Source: CAYFZO01 sp965223735 (GTDB taxonomy: Bacteria > Pseudomonadota > Gammaproteobacteria > Poriferisulfidales > Oxydemutatoraceae). From it: a DNA stretch of 64,000 nucleotides. Positions 36,922 through 45,318 of this stretch are shown one piece after another. The position numbers were made by a program, and so were the translations under genes. Numbering within the stretch: position 1 is the first letter of the stretch; each line of letters opens with the position of its first letter. The notes under the pieces were generated by a model. The model had not been told where the DNA came from and ran no database searches. It saw nothing but the letters and a program-made list of their open reading frames with translations. The stretch covers positions 186,001 through 250,000 of the forward strand of contig OZ245010.1 in the NCBI GenBank assembly GCA_965223735.1. The letters run 5' to 3'.

Positions 36922-39504
36922 ATGCACCATACCGGCTGTTATTTGACCCATCCCCGTTCAATATTAAAAGCAGTCTTGAAACGCGAGCACTTCAGGCGGG
37001 CTTTCCTGGCCCTGTTGCTATTGTTTGCTCAGTCGGCATATACACAGCCTGACGAAGATACAGAAGAAAAGCTGGTGTTGTCGGCAAGCCCCGCGGATTC
37101 TGATTTACGCGGTGCAGAAGACACTGTCGAGATAACGCTGTCTCTGTCGGCGGAGGGCGGCTCGCTCGCCGAGCTGCTGGATAAAGATACGTTTGATATT
37201 GATCTTTACCTGCTTTCGCAGGATCATATAGCTCTTGCAAAGCAGGTGAAGGTAGGCAATTTGCGGTCGCGGAGCTCCCGCCGGCAAACACTGGGAATAG
37301 GAATAGAAGAAGCCACTCTGAAGTTTGACGGCACTTCAAGCACGCTTCTTGAGATAAAACATAGGAATCAGTCTTTTGACGCTGAGGTTGTGACGCTTGA
37401 GTTCAGTGCGGCCACCACGTCGCGTGTTGTCACCGTCGGTATAGGCAATGCCGAAGTGCAGAAGGCGACGTTGGTTTTGATCGCGGCATACGAGGGAAAA
37501 GGCAAGTATTTCCTGGGCATTAAAGACCGTGCAGTCGAATATCAGGGGACGAATAGCAAATGCCGGGACTTTGACGATGAAGAGGACGGGGAAAATGGGG
37601 GGGATTCCGGCGGAGAAGGCGACGAAGATCTCGGCGAGGGCTGTGTTGCCACCATCGACGTTGTTCCTGATGTTGAGTTTATTCCGGCCCTCAACGTCGG
37701 AAGAGGCATTTCGGACGAGTTTAAAAATGCCGTCAGCAGCAGGATTTCCGGGGCCGTTGCTCACAGCATTATGCCCCCGAGCGGTGAGGAGGCGTACGTT
37801 CTGGTTCCCGGCATTGGCGAGTACACCCCGATTGATGCAACCGCCTGGTTGGAGGACGGGTTCCTTGCCTCCTCGCTGTACGCCTGCATAATGGAGTGGG
37901 ATGGCGCCGACCCTATGCCGATGTTCAGTGCTTGCTCGGACGAGAACTCGAAGCGGTTGGACGAAGACACCACGGTGAGCGCGCCTTTGTTCAGGAGCGT
38001 GTTGTACTGGTTTGTCAAAATCGTCGGTGAGAAGTTTCAACGGGGCGCTGGCCACCCGGGGCTGATCTACGTGGCGCCTCAGATCGGGTTTGCCACCAGC
38101 GTCTGGGTGTACCAGCCCGGTGCTTCTGAAGTGGTTCTGCCTCTCCGGGCGGGTGTTTCTTCAGCGGCAACGCCCGTTGTGACTCTTGGGTTCAAGGATG
38201 ATGTGCCTTTTTCCAGTACAGTTGTTTCCTTTTCAGGCAGGAAGGGTGAATTCAGGCAACCTCTGCCGTTACAACCCCCCAGGTGGACGATTGAGCTGTC
38301 AATGATCAACGGCATTGCTTTTGGCAGAGGCGGTGAGGGCTTGAGCGAGGTGGAGGTGGGTGTGATGAAGATCGAAGACGAAGAGCTGTTTGCGCTGGGT
38401 AACAACAAAATAACGCTCATCCGGAAAGAAGCCCCCGCAAATCCAATTGCCAGCTCGAGTACGGGTGTACTCATGGGGAGGTTTGTGGAACAGGCGGAGA
38501 TTGATCTCGATGGCGACTATTCAGTCAGTGTTTATAAATACCGTCCTGAGACGGGTACTCTTGAGGATATCTTTGAGGATATCTTTGAGGACAGCCAGCT
38601 TTGCCAATCTTCTTCGGTGCAGACAGTGGAGATCAGCACGATCGGCATCCGCAAGGGGGTTGAACTCGATGGATGCCTGATCCCAGCTGATCCCGACGAC
38701 GAGGATGACCTCCAGCTCTTTGAGGTGGTGATCTCTTCAACATCGACATCGGGTGAGGAAACGAAAGTGACGAGTATCAGGCTAATGGGTGTCGAGCCGG
38801 GAAGGGAGCCGGAAATGCTTCCTGGCGATCAGGCCTTTGAACTGGTGACGCCCGGGGCGAAGGCATGGACAGGCTTCTATGCGTACAAGCAGCAAGAGGA
38901 AGGTGTGCGCAGCACCCACCTGATCACGACCAACACGCTCCTGGGGATCAAGAGCCTGCCAGATGGCACCGAAGTCGGGAAGGTGGAGACCGGGGTGTTT
39001 GATTTTGTAGTCAGGGATCTTGCCCCCGGCGGCGTTGCAACCGTGCGGATCAAGTTGCTGAAAGAGGTGCAGGCCTATTCTGTGTACCATAAATATGACG
39101 ACCGGAACGCCGGGTGGAAGCGTTTTGATGGCAATAACGGGGATCATCCCTACGACAGAGTATTCAGTGCGCCGACGGTGAATGATCAGTGTCCAAGCGC
39201 CGGAGCGCGAAGGCAACTGGATGAGGGAAGCGCATCGGATGGCTACGCTTGGCGCCTGGCGCATAACGGCGTTCTCGAAGGCGACGAATGTTTGCTGCTG
39301 GAGATCCAGGATGGAGGCCCGAACGATGCCGATGGGGCGGAAAACGGCGTCATTTTTGATGCAGGTGCATTGTCGGCGGTTCCAGACGGCGGCGGCAGTG
39401 GCGCGATGAATGCGATATGGCTGATTCTTTTGGCGGCGGGCATGGCTTCAGGTATGGCATTGAGAAAGTGTAAACCGGACTGTGTAAGAGGAAGGGGGGG
39501 ATAA
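36922..39504 (+). CDS. Large secreted protein with choice-of-anchor-U-like C-terminus
   Basis: An 860-residue exported protein. A signal peptide is at about residues 22-42 (FRRAFLALLLLFAQSAYTQ). The body is beta-rich with no recognised enzyme motif. Near residue 215 a run of D, E and G lies between two cysteines (FDDEEDGENGGDSGGEGDED), a likely calcium-binding loop. The end reads LLLEIQDGGPNDADGAENGV, resembling the DGGxxDADGxxNGxIxDPGG pattern of choice-of-anchor-U proteins, then GGGSGA, a hydrophobic helix (MNAIWLILLAAGMASGMAL) and RK, a sorting-signal architecture like GlyGly- or PEP-CTERM. It is probably processed at the C-terminus and displayed or secreted. A 12-nt tandem duplication (38563-38586) gives DIFEDIFED. 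Function unknown. Confidence 0.75.
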   Translation: MHHTGCYLTHPRSILKAVLKREHFRRAFLALLLLFAQSAYTQPDEDTEEKLVLSASPADSDLRGAEDTVEITLSLSAEGGSLAELLDKDTFDIDLYLLSQDHIALAKQVKVGNLRSRSSRRQTLGIGIEEATLKFDGTSSTLLEIKHRNQSFDAEVVTLEFSAATTSRVVTVGIGNAEVQKATLVLIAAYEGKGKYFLGIKDRAVEYQGTNSKCRDFDDEEDGENGGDSGGEGDEDLGEGCVATIDVVPDVEFIPALNVGRGISDEFKNAVSSRISGAVAHSIMPPSGEEAYVLVPGIGEYTPIDATAWLEDGFLASSLYACIMEWDGADPMPMFSACSDENSKRLDEDTTVSAPLFRSVLYWFVKIVGEKFQRGAGHPGLIYVAPQIGFATSVWVYQPGASEVVLPLRAGVSSAATPVVTLGFKDDVPFSSTVVSFSGRKGEFRQPLPLQPPRWTIELSMINGIAFGRGGEGLSEVEVGVMKIEDEELFALGNNKITLIRKEAPANPIASSSTGVLMGRFVEQAEIDLDGDYSVSVYKYRPETGTLEDIFEDIFEDSQLCQSSSVQTVEISTIGIRKGVELDGCLIPADPDDEDDLQLFEVVISSTSTSGEETKVTSIRLMGVEPGREPEMLPGDQAFELVTPGAKAWTGFYAYKQQEEGVRSTHLITTNTLLGIKSLPDGTEVGKVETGVFDFVVRDLAPGGVATVRIKLLKEVQAYSVYHKYDDRNAGWKRFDGNNGDHPYDRVFSAPTVNDQCPSAGARRQLDEGSASDGYAWRLAHNGVLEGDECLLLEIQDGGPNDADGAENGVIFDAGALSAVPDGGGSGAMNAIWLILLAAGMASGMALRKCKPDCVRGRGG

Positions 39505-39590
39505 CGCTTTTTCCTTGCCATCTGATCCGTTGAAAAACTTCTTCGGGCAAACTCCGGGATGGTAAGTGATCAGCGTGCTGTAACTTCCTT

Positions 39591-39875
39591 ATGCGCATCA
39601 CCGCCCTGTACAAAGCCCTGCTCGAGGCCAACGTATCTGAGACGTCCGCTGAGAAAGCGGTCGAGGGGTTGATTTCTGCCGGTGAAGCCGCCACAAAAGC
39701 CGATATGGCCAAGGTGGAAACCGGGTTAAAAGGAACGGCGACAAAAGCGGACTTGGCCAAGTTGGAAGCCAAGCTCGAAATGGCCCTTGCTGAGCTGAAA
39801 GCCGATATGCTCAGGTGGAATATCATTATCGCCGGCGTGATCATCGCGGCGATGGGGCTGATCGTCAGGCTTTGA
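39591..39875 (+). CDS. Small coiled-coil membrane protein, copy 1 (DUF1640-like)
   Basis: A 94-residue protein: an N-terminal ITALYKALLEANVSETSAEK, a charged heptad region with repeated TKADMAK / TKADLAK blocks, and a C-terminal helix (WNIIIAGVIIAAMGLIVRL). The layout of an amphipathic head, coiled coil and tail anchor is that of DUF1640/CCDC90-like bacterial proteins, whose role is unknown. It is 14-16 residues longer than copies 2 and 3, with one extra heptad block. Its upstream region has lost the good promoter of the other two. Confidence 0.7.
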   Translation: MRITALYKALLEANVSETSAEKAVEGLISAGEAATKADMAKVETGLKGTATKADLAKLEAKLEMALAELKADMLRWNIIIAGVIIAAMGLIVRL

Positions 39876-39992
39876 ATTGGCTTGCCGCTGATTCCGGGTG
39901 TTGCATTCACTACGTCGGGAATAACCGGGGCTGTTTTCCAGTTACTTGATCCGTTGAAAAACTTCTTCCGGTAAGTTTCGGGTATGATGCGT

Positions 39993-40022
39993 TTGTACGG
40001 CAAATAATAAGTCAGCTATAAT
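39993..40022 (+). promoter_or_regulatory. Promoter of copy 2, predicted leaderless start
   Basis: TTGTAC, an 18-nt spacer and TATAAT, a strong sigma-70 match. The -10 ends 6 nt before the ATG, so the predicted first base of the RNA is the A of the start codon. No ribosome site exists. Confidence 0.65.
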
Positions 40023-40028
40023 TCCCCT

Positions 40029-40271
40029 ATGAGCACCACAGCACTGTACAAAGCCCTGCTTGAGGTCAACGTATCCGAAGCATCCGCCGAGAAAGCGGCC
40101 GAGAGGTTGATTCCAGCCAATGAGGCGGCGACAAAAGCGGATATAGCCGCGTTGAGAACCGACATGGCAAAGATGGAAGTCAGGCTGATCAAGTGGAACA
40201 TCGCTACTGCTATTGTCGTCGTCGGTGTGATCATCGCGGTGGTGGGGCTGATCGTCAGGCTTTTGAATTGA
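40029..40271 (+). CDS. Small coiled-coil membrane protein, copy 2 (DUF1640-like)
   Basis: 80 residues: STTALYKALLEVNVSEASAE, then ATKADIAALRTDMAKMEVRL as the coiled coil, and a tail helix (WNIATAIVVVGVIIAVVGLI) with RLLN after it. It is the most regular of the three paralogues. The helix would place it in the inner membrane with the N-terminal part in the cytoplasm. Neighbouring copies share the protein from its second residue, so they arose by tandem duplication. Function unknown. Confidence 0.7.
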   Translation: MSTTALYKALLEVNVSEASAEKAAERLIPANEAATKADIAALRTDMAKMEVRLIKWNIATAIVVVGVIIAVVGLIVRLLN

Positions 40272-40383
40272 CTTGCCGCTGATTCCGGGTGTTGCATTCA
40301 CTACGTCGGGAATAACCGGGGCTGTTTTCCAGTTACTTGATCCGTTGAAAAACTTCTTCCGGTAAGTTTCGGGTATGATGCGC

Positions 40384-40413
40384 TTGTACGGCAAATAATA
40401 AGTCTGCTATAAT
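40384..40413 (+). promoter_or_regulatory. Promoter of copy 3, predicted leaderless start
   Basis: Same TTGTAC-18 nt-TATAAT arrangement as copy 2, here with TGC directly before the -10 (extended -10 form). The ATG again begins 7 nt after the -10. Confidence 0.65.
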
Positions 40414-40419
40414 TCCCCT

Positions 40420-40656
40420 ATGAGCACCACAGCACTGTACAAAGCCCTGCTTGAGGCCAACGTATCCGAAGCGTCCGCCGAGAAAGCGGCCGAGGGATTG
40501 ATTTCAGCCAATGAGGCGGCGACAAAAGCGGATATAGCCGCGTTGAGAACCGACATAGCAAAGATGGAAGTCAGGCTGATCAAGTGGAACATCGCTACTG
40601 CTATTGTCGTCGTCGGTGTAATCATCGCGGTGGTGGTCAGTGCCGGGTGGTTGTAA
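40420..40656 (+). CDS. Small coiled-coil membrane protein, copy 3, altered C-terminus
   Basis: 78 residues, almost identical to copy 2 through the coiled coil and most of the tail helix. After GVIIAVV the sequence changes to VSAGWL and stops, because about 70 nt, including a second copy of the helix codons, have been added. The original ending (VVGLIVRL) is still readable just downstream at 40671-40725. The membrane segment is probably still long enough. Confidence 0.68.
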   Translation: MSTTALYKALLEANVSEASAEKAAEGLISANEAATKADIAALRTDIAKMEVRLIKWNIATAIVVVGVIIAVVVSAGWL

Positions 40657-40802
40657 CCGTGGATCGCGGCGCTATTGTCGTCGTCGGCGTGATCATCGCG
40701 GTGGTGGGGCTGATCGTCAGGCTTTGAATTGACTTGCCGCCGATTCCGGGCGTTGCATTCATCGCACCGGGGCGGGGAATAACAGCGGCTTCTTCTTTCC
40801 CG

Positions 40803-42104
40803 CTACCTGATCTGCTGAAAAACCTCTTCCGGCAGGCGGTGTTCACTCCCGGGAAGCGCAATACTGCGCTTGGTGACAAAGTTGAAAAGTAACGGGTTGT
40901 ATGAATAGATCTCGTTGAGCCACTTTCTGTAATCTTCCGGGATCAACCCTTTCCGAGCCAATCTTTTGGTCGGATTCAATAGAGCAACCGCTGGCAGGGG
41001 ATAATCGCTGCCGTTGTATATCCGGCCGCTTAAGATCCCCGATGGTTGCGTATTTTTTATTATCCGGGAGATGATCTCCCCGGTTTTGCTGTCCGAAATA
41101 AAAGGAGGCTTGATCATCACCGCTGATATTTCGCCGAACAGATAGCCTCTGTATTTCTCTTCTGCCATAATGTCCATAAAACGTTCAAAGTATGGATCAT
41201 CATCCTCGGGGTGTCTTCCTTGCTTCGCGGTATGCAGTGCGACGATTGTGACGCCTTGGTCGAGGGCGTATCGTAACGCGGCGGGGTCTCCCAGTTTTCT
41301 GTTGTCGCTGTGTACACGAAAAGCATGTTCATCTCCCGTATGCACAAGCAATATGATGCCCGCCTCGGCGAGCGTTCTGTAATGCGCTTTTTTTACTTTG
41401 CTCATATTGATGTTCATGGCGGGGGGAAGCCATTTGATGAACTTGACACCTTGTTCTGCAAGGTTATTTACCGCTGCTTCAAAGTCGTTCCTGTAGGGGT
41501 GCACCGAGGCGACGGGGATGATCTCCACCTCTGCCTTGTTTGGGTCCTCCGCCAATGCGCGGTTGAATTTTCCGGCGAGACGAATAACGCAATCGTCAGG
41601 CACGTACATATCGGTGCGTTTCAGATTGCGTTGTCCATTGTCATCATGGTAATAATCCATCGCATAAATGTGAAACCTGCTTTTGACGGGTTGATCAACA
41701 TAAGCGGGGTTTGATTGGGCACTTTGGAAATGCAGCAGCAGCTCCTCCAGTCTGTCGGTGTATTGCTCGTCCAGCTTTTCATAGTCGGTCACTCCGGACG
41801 CACTCATCAGGACACGAGTTTTGACCATCAGAATGGGGTGCAGCCAAGTGTATAAGTCGGGGGAAATATAGGCATCGCACCCGGCCATTGTGCCGCGCGC
41901 AATGATATGAACATGGTGATCGGTGATCGGTTTGTTCATGCCGGAGAAGGCTTGCCTGATCAGATTTTTGGCCTCCCTGCTGATATTTGCATCCATCTCT
42001 GCGGGCGCGCCCTTGAAGTCTCCGCCCAGATGGTCATATAACGACGAGCAGCCGTATAAGGCCAGCAAGGTAACGGCGACTGAGAACGACTTAAGTCTTT
42101 GCAT
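40803..42104 (-). CDS. Amidohydrolase-like lipoprotein
   Basis: A 433-residue lipoprotein with a type II signal: VAVTLLALYGCSS, the cysteine at about residue 19 being lipidated. The mature part reads as an amidohydrolase_2/TatD-like metal-dependent hydrolase: ITDHHVHI supplies the HxH strand, EIIPVASVHPYRNDFEAAV, GVKFIKWLPPAMNIN, ILLVHTGDEHAF and VTIVALHTAKQG the later metal-binding strands. A periplasmic or outer-membrane hydrolase is expected; the substrate is unknown. Its last codons (LPEEVFQQIR) are copied three times downstream within the small-gene array. Confidence 0.75.
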   Translation of the reverse strand: MQRLKSFSVAVTLLALYGCSSLYDHLGGDFKGAPAEMDANISREAKNLIRQAFSGMNKPITDHHVHIIARGTMAGCDAYISPDLYTWLHPILMVKTRVLMSASGVTDYEKLDEQYTDRLEELLLHFQSAQSNPAYVDQPVKSRFHIYAMDYYHDDNGQRNLKRTDMYVPDDCVIRLAGKFNRALAEDPNKAEVEIIPVASVHPYRNDFEAAVNNLAEQGVKFIKWLPPAMNINMSKVKKAHYRTLAEAGIILLVHTGDEHAFRVHSDNRKLGDPAALRYALDQGVTIVALHTAKQGRHPEDDDPYFERFMDIMAEEKYRGYLFGEISAVMIKPPFISDSKTGEIISRIIKNTQPSGILSGRIYNGSDYPLPAVALLNPTKRLARKGLIPEDYRKWLNEIYSYNPLLFNFVTKRSIALPGSEHRLPEEVFQQIR

Positions 42105-42120
42105 GGCCTGTTTTGATCCT

Positions 42121-42144
42121 GGCTTCTATTCAGGTGCCTCCGGC
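42121..42144. repeat. Echo of the valS 3' end
   Basis: This 24-nt block matches 42300-42323, which spans the valS stop codon and the last codons (LEALE), at 20 of 24 positions; the four differences are all transitions. It lies about 160 nt past the valS stop, in the gap before the lipoprotein gene. Confidence 0.6.
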
Positions 42145-42304
42145 TTTTTATCTCCGGATACAAAAAAACCAGCTGATTTGTGCTTCAGTAAGAGGCATGG
42201 CGGGCGTGTCATGTTCGGAATTATGGTGCAATTTTGCAGCAGATGCTCAGTCCCGTGATTGTAATTGCGCCCCGGTCTTTCCATAACCTCTCTTGACGTG
42301 GCCT

Positions 42305-45058
42305 CTATTCAAGCGCCTCCAGCGTTGCGATCTGCTCATTCAGCCGGGTTATCTGTGTCTCGCAGTCGCTGACGCTTGCGCGTTGTGCCGCAATCACTTC
42401 GGCGGGCGCCTTGCTGACAAAATCCCGGTTGTTCAGGCGCGTCTGCGTCTGCTCAAGCTGCATGCGGATCTTTGAAACCCGCTTTTCGAGGCGCGCGATC
42501 TCGGTCGGTGCATCGACCAGGCCGGCGAGCGGTGTCAGCAGTTTCATGTCGCCGACCAGAACGATTGCTGCCTGCGGGGGTTGCGCCGAGGGTTCGAGCC
42601 ATTCGACGTCGCTGATGCGCCCCAGCGACGCAATCGCGTCGTAGTGGTGTTCAAAATGCTCGCGGTCGCTGTCGCTCCAGTTCTGGATCAGCACCGCCAG
42701 CGCCTGACCCGGCGGCAGGTTCAGTTCCGAGCGCACGTGGCGCAGGCCGACGATGATCTCGCGGATGCGCGAGATCGCCTGTTCGGCGTCGGCGTCGGCG
42801 GCGGTCTCTTCCGGTGCCGGGTAGGGGCGCTGCTGGATCATCTCCTCACCGTGGCCGGTCAGCGGCTTGATCTGTTGCCAGATGTCTTCGGTGATATAGG
42901 GCGTGATCGGGTGCAACAGGCGCAACAGGGCTTCGAGGGTTTCGATCAGGCAGGCGCGGTTGCCCGCCTTGCCGGCGCCGCCGGACGTGCTGTTCTGCAC
43001 GATCTTGCTGAGTTCAAGAAACCAATCGCAGAAGTCGTGCCATACAAATTCGTAGATCTCGGCGGACGCGAGATCAAAGCGGTAGTTCGAGAAATGCCGG
43101 GCGACCTCCGCGGTCAGCGCGTTCAGGCGGTGGCGTATCCAGCGGTCGTACACCGTCGGCAACGTGTTGTCCGCGGAGTCTTTGTTTTTGCAACACAACG
43201 TTACGAAGCGCGCCGCGTTCCACAGTTTGTTGCAGAAATTGCGATAGCCTTCAACGCGGCCCAGATCAAAGCGGATGTCGCGCCCGCTGGTGGCCATTGC
43301 GATGAAAGTAAAGCGCAGCGCGTCGGTGCCGTACGCCGGGATGCCGTCGGGAAACTGCTTGCGCGTATCGCGCTCGATGCGTTCGGCAAGGTGCGGCTGC
43401 ATCAGTCCGGCCCGGCGCTTGCTGACCAGCGCGTCGAGGGTGATGCCGTCCACCAGGTCGATCGGGTCGATCACGTTGCCCTTGGACTTTGACATCTTCT
43501 GTCCGCGGGCGTCCCTGACCAGCCCGTGCACATAGACCTCGTGAAACGGTATCTCGCCGGTCAGTTCAATGCCCATCATGATCATGCGCGCGACCCAGAA
43601 GAAGATGATGTCAAACCCGGTGACCAGCACGCGGGTCGGGTAGAAGGTTTGCAGTTCGGGGGTGTGGTCGGGCCAACCCAGGGTTGAGAACGGCCACAGC
43701 GCGGAGGAGAACCAGGTGTCGAGCACGTCTTCATCGCGGCGCAGCGTGCAGGTTTCTTCGAGCCGGTATTTTTTTCTGGCGTCGGCTTCGGAGTGCGCGA
43801 CGTAAACGTTGCCCGCCTCGTCGTACCACGCGGGGATGCGGTGCCCCCACCATAGTTGGCGGCTGATGCACCAATCCTCGATATGGTTCATCCACTCAAA
43901 GTAGGTTTTGTCCCAGTTGTCCGGCACGAAGCGAATGCGCCGGTCGGCGACCGCCTGTTTTGCCGCGTCGGCGAGCTTCGCGGTGCGCACGAACCACTGG
44001 TCGGTCAGGTAGGGTTCAATGACGGCGCCGCTGCGGTCGCCGCGCGGCATCGTCATGCGCCGGTTTTCGATCTTTTCGAGCAAGCCGAGTCGGTCGAGGT
44101 CGGCAACGATGCGTTTTCTCGCGTCGTAGCGGTCGAGGCTCCGGTAGGCGGCGGGCACCGCCTCGTTCAGGGAGGCGTCCTTGTTCATCACATTGATCAT
44201 CGGCAGGTCATGGCGCCTGCCGACCTCGCAGTCGTTGAAGTCGTGCGCCGGTGTGATCTTCACGCAGCCCGATCCGAATTCTGGATCGACGTAGTCGTCG
44301 GCGACGACTGGTATCGTGCGCCCGGTCAGCGGCAGTTCCACGTGCCGCCCGACCAGTTTTCGGTAGCGTTCGTCGTCGAGGTGCACGGCGACGGCGGTGT
44401 CGCCGAGCATGGTTTCGGGGCGGGTCGTCGAAACGGTGACATGGCCGCCGTCGGTCAGGGGATAGCGGATGTGCCACAGATGCCCGTCTTCCTCTTCCGA
44501 GAGGACTTCGAGGTCGGATACCGCGGTTTGCAGCACCGGGTCCCAGTTGACCAGGCGTTTGCCGCGGTAGATCAGGTCTCCGTCGTAAAGGCGGACGAAG
44601 GCTTCGAGCACCGCACGCGACAATTTGTCATCCATCGTGAAGCGTTCCCGCTGCCAGTCGAGCGATGCGCCGAGTCGGCGCAACTGGTTGGTGATCGTGT
44701 TGCCCGACGTCTTCTTCCATTCCCAGACTTTTTCGATGAAATGTTCGCGCCCGATGTCGCGGCGGTTCACGCCGTCGGCTTCGAGTTGGCGTTCAACCAC
44801 CATCTGCGTTGCAATCCCGGCGTGGTCGGTGCCCGCCTGCCACAATGTGCGGAAGCCGCGCATCCGGTGGTAGCGGATCAGGCAGTCCATCAGCGTGGTC
44901 TGGAAAGCGTGTCCCATGTGCAGCGTGCCGGTCACGTTCGGCGGCGGGATCATAATGCAGTAGGGTTCGCCGTCGCCGCTCGGCGCAAAGCAGCCCGACG
45001 CTTCCCATTCGCGGTAACGAGATTGCTCGATCCGGTCGGGTTCGTAAGTGGTTTTCAT
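42305..45058 (-). CDS. valS: Valyl-tRNA synthetase
   Basis: Class I synthetase for valine. HMGH at residues 47-50 is the HIGH motif, GTDHAGIATQMVVE follows, the CP1 editing domain has TTRPETMLGDTAVAVH and GSGCVKITPAHDFND, and KMSKSKGNVIDP is the KMSKS loop. The C-terminal coiled-coil arm (LAGLVDAPTEIARLEKRVSK) is complete. The ATG at 45058 gives MKTTYEPDRIEQ; an upstream ATG adds eight residues without support. holC, usually between pepA and valS in gammaproteobacteria, is absent here. Confidence 0.97.
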   Translation of the reverse strand: MKTTYEPDRIEQSRYREWEASGCFAPSGDGEPYCIMIPPPNVTGTLHMGHAFQTTLMDCLIRYHRMRGFRTLWQAGTDHAGIATQMVVERQLEADGVNRRDIGREHFIEKVWEWKKTSGNTITNQLRRLGASLDWQRERFTMDDKLSRAVLEAFVRLYDGDLIYRGKRLVNWDPVLQTAVSDLEVLSEEEDGHLWHIRYPLTDGGHVTVSTTRPETMLGDTAVAVHLDDERYRKLVGRHVELPLTGRTIPVVADDYVDPEFGSGCVKITPAHDFNDCEVGRRHDLPMINVMNKDASLNEAVPAAYRSLDRYDARKRIVADLDRLGLLEKIENRRMTMPRGDRSGAVIEPYLTDQWFVRTAKLADAAKQAVADRRIRFVPDNWDKTYFEWMNHIEDWCISRQLWWGHRIPAWYDEAGNVYVAHSEADARKKYRLEETCTLRRDEDVLDTWFSSALWPFSTLGWPDHTPELQTFYPTRVLVTGFDIIFFWVARMIMMGIELTGEIPFHEVYVHGLVRDARGQKMSKSKGNVIDPIDLVDGITLDALVSKRRAGLMQPHLAERIERDTRKQFPDGIPAYGTDALRFTFIAMATSGRDIRFDLGRVEGYRNFCNKLWNAARFVTLCCKNKDSADNTLPTVYDRWIRHRLNALTAEVARHFSNYRFDLASAEIYEFVWHDFCDWFLELSKIVQNSTSGGAGKAGNRACLIETLEALLRLLHPITPYITEDIWQQIKPLTGHGEEMIQQRPYPAPEETAADADAEQAISRIREIIVGLRHVRSELNLPPGQALAVLIQNWSDSDREHFEHHYDAIASLGRISDVEWLEPSAQPPQAAIVLVGDMKLLTPLAGLVDAPTEIARLEKRVSKIRMQLEQTQTRLNNRDFVSKAPAEVIAAQRASVSDCETQITRLNEQIATLEALE

Positions 45059-45149
45059 GGTGCCGTGTTCATCGCGGGGCACGCGCGGAGACGGTATCCG
45101 GTGTTCATCGGTTGCGTTGCTGGCGGTTCGCTGAATTGAGGCCCATTTT

Positions 45150-45213
45150 ACAGGGTGGCGGCGCGTTGCAGCAGGAATTCGAACAGCAGCGGCACCGGGC
45201 GTCCGGTCGCGCC
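45150..45213. repeat. Echo of the pepA 3' end
   Basis: These 64 nt are identical to 45321-45384, the last codons and stop of pepA (encoding GATGRPVPLLFEFLLQRAATL minus one residue). Similarity resumes after a 38-nt insertion: TTGTCTTTGCCGGTCA is found in both. The copy lies past the pepA stop in the 260-nt gap before valS, where holC is normally found. The rest of that gap holds nothing I recognise. Confidence 0.92.
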
Positions 45214-45318
45214 CTTGTTGATTGGTCAGATGGCTGGGTGGTTCTTGTCTTTGCCGGTCAGCCAGGCGGCGGCGTTTGTTGTCTGCGTCGCCGGCGGTGT
45301 GTCGGCTTGAAGCCTATC

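Larger units (their letters stand above)
39524..40808. repeat. Three tandem repeat units of about 0.4 kb carrying small genes
   Basis: Unit boundaries, marked by GATCCGTTGAAAAACTTCTT, fall at 39524, 39948 and 40339, with a related block at 40809 inside the end of the lipoprotein gene. Each unit holds that block, a promoter, one small gene and a shared 3' flank. Units 2 (391 bp) and 3 are nearly identical; unit 1 (424 bp) is diverged. Read on the minus strand the boundary block encodes LPEEVFQRIK or similar, a copy of the lipoprotein end LPEEVFQQIR. Unit 3 also has an internal duplication (40600-40636 and 40671-40707). Confidence 0.92.

Noticed and set aside
39350..40394. Minus-strand frames through the small-gene array (for example 39942-40394)
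   Set aside because: They are mirror images of the plus-strand repeats. Their only meaningful part is the copied lipoprotein end (LPEEVFQ), reported as an echo.
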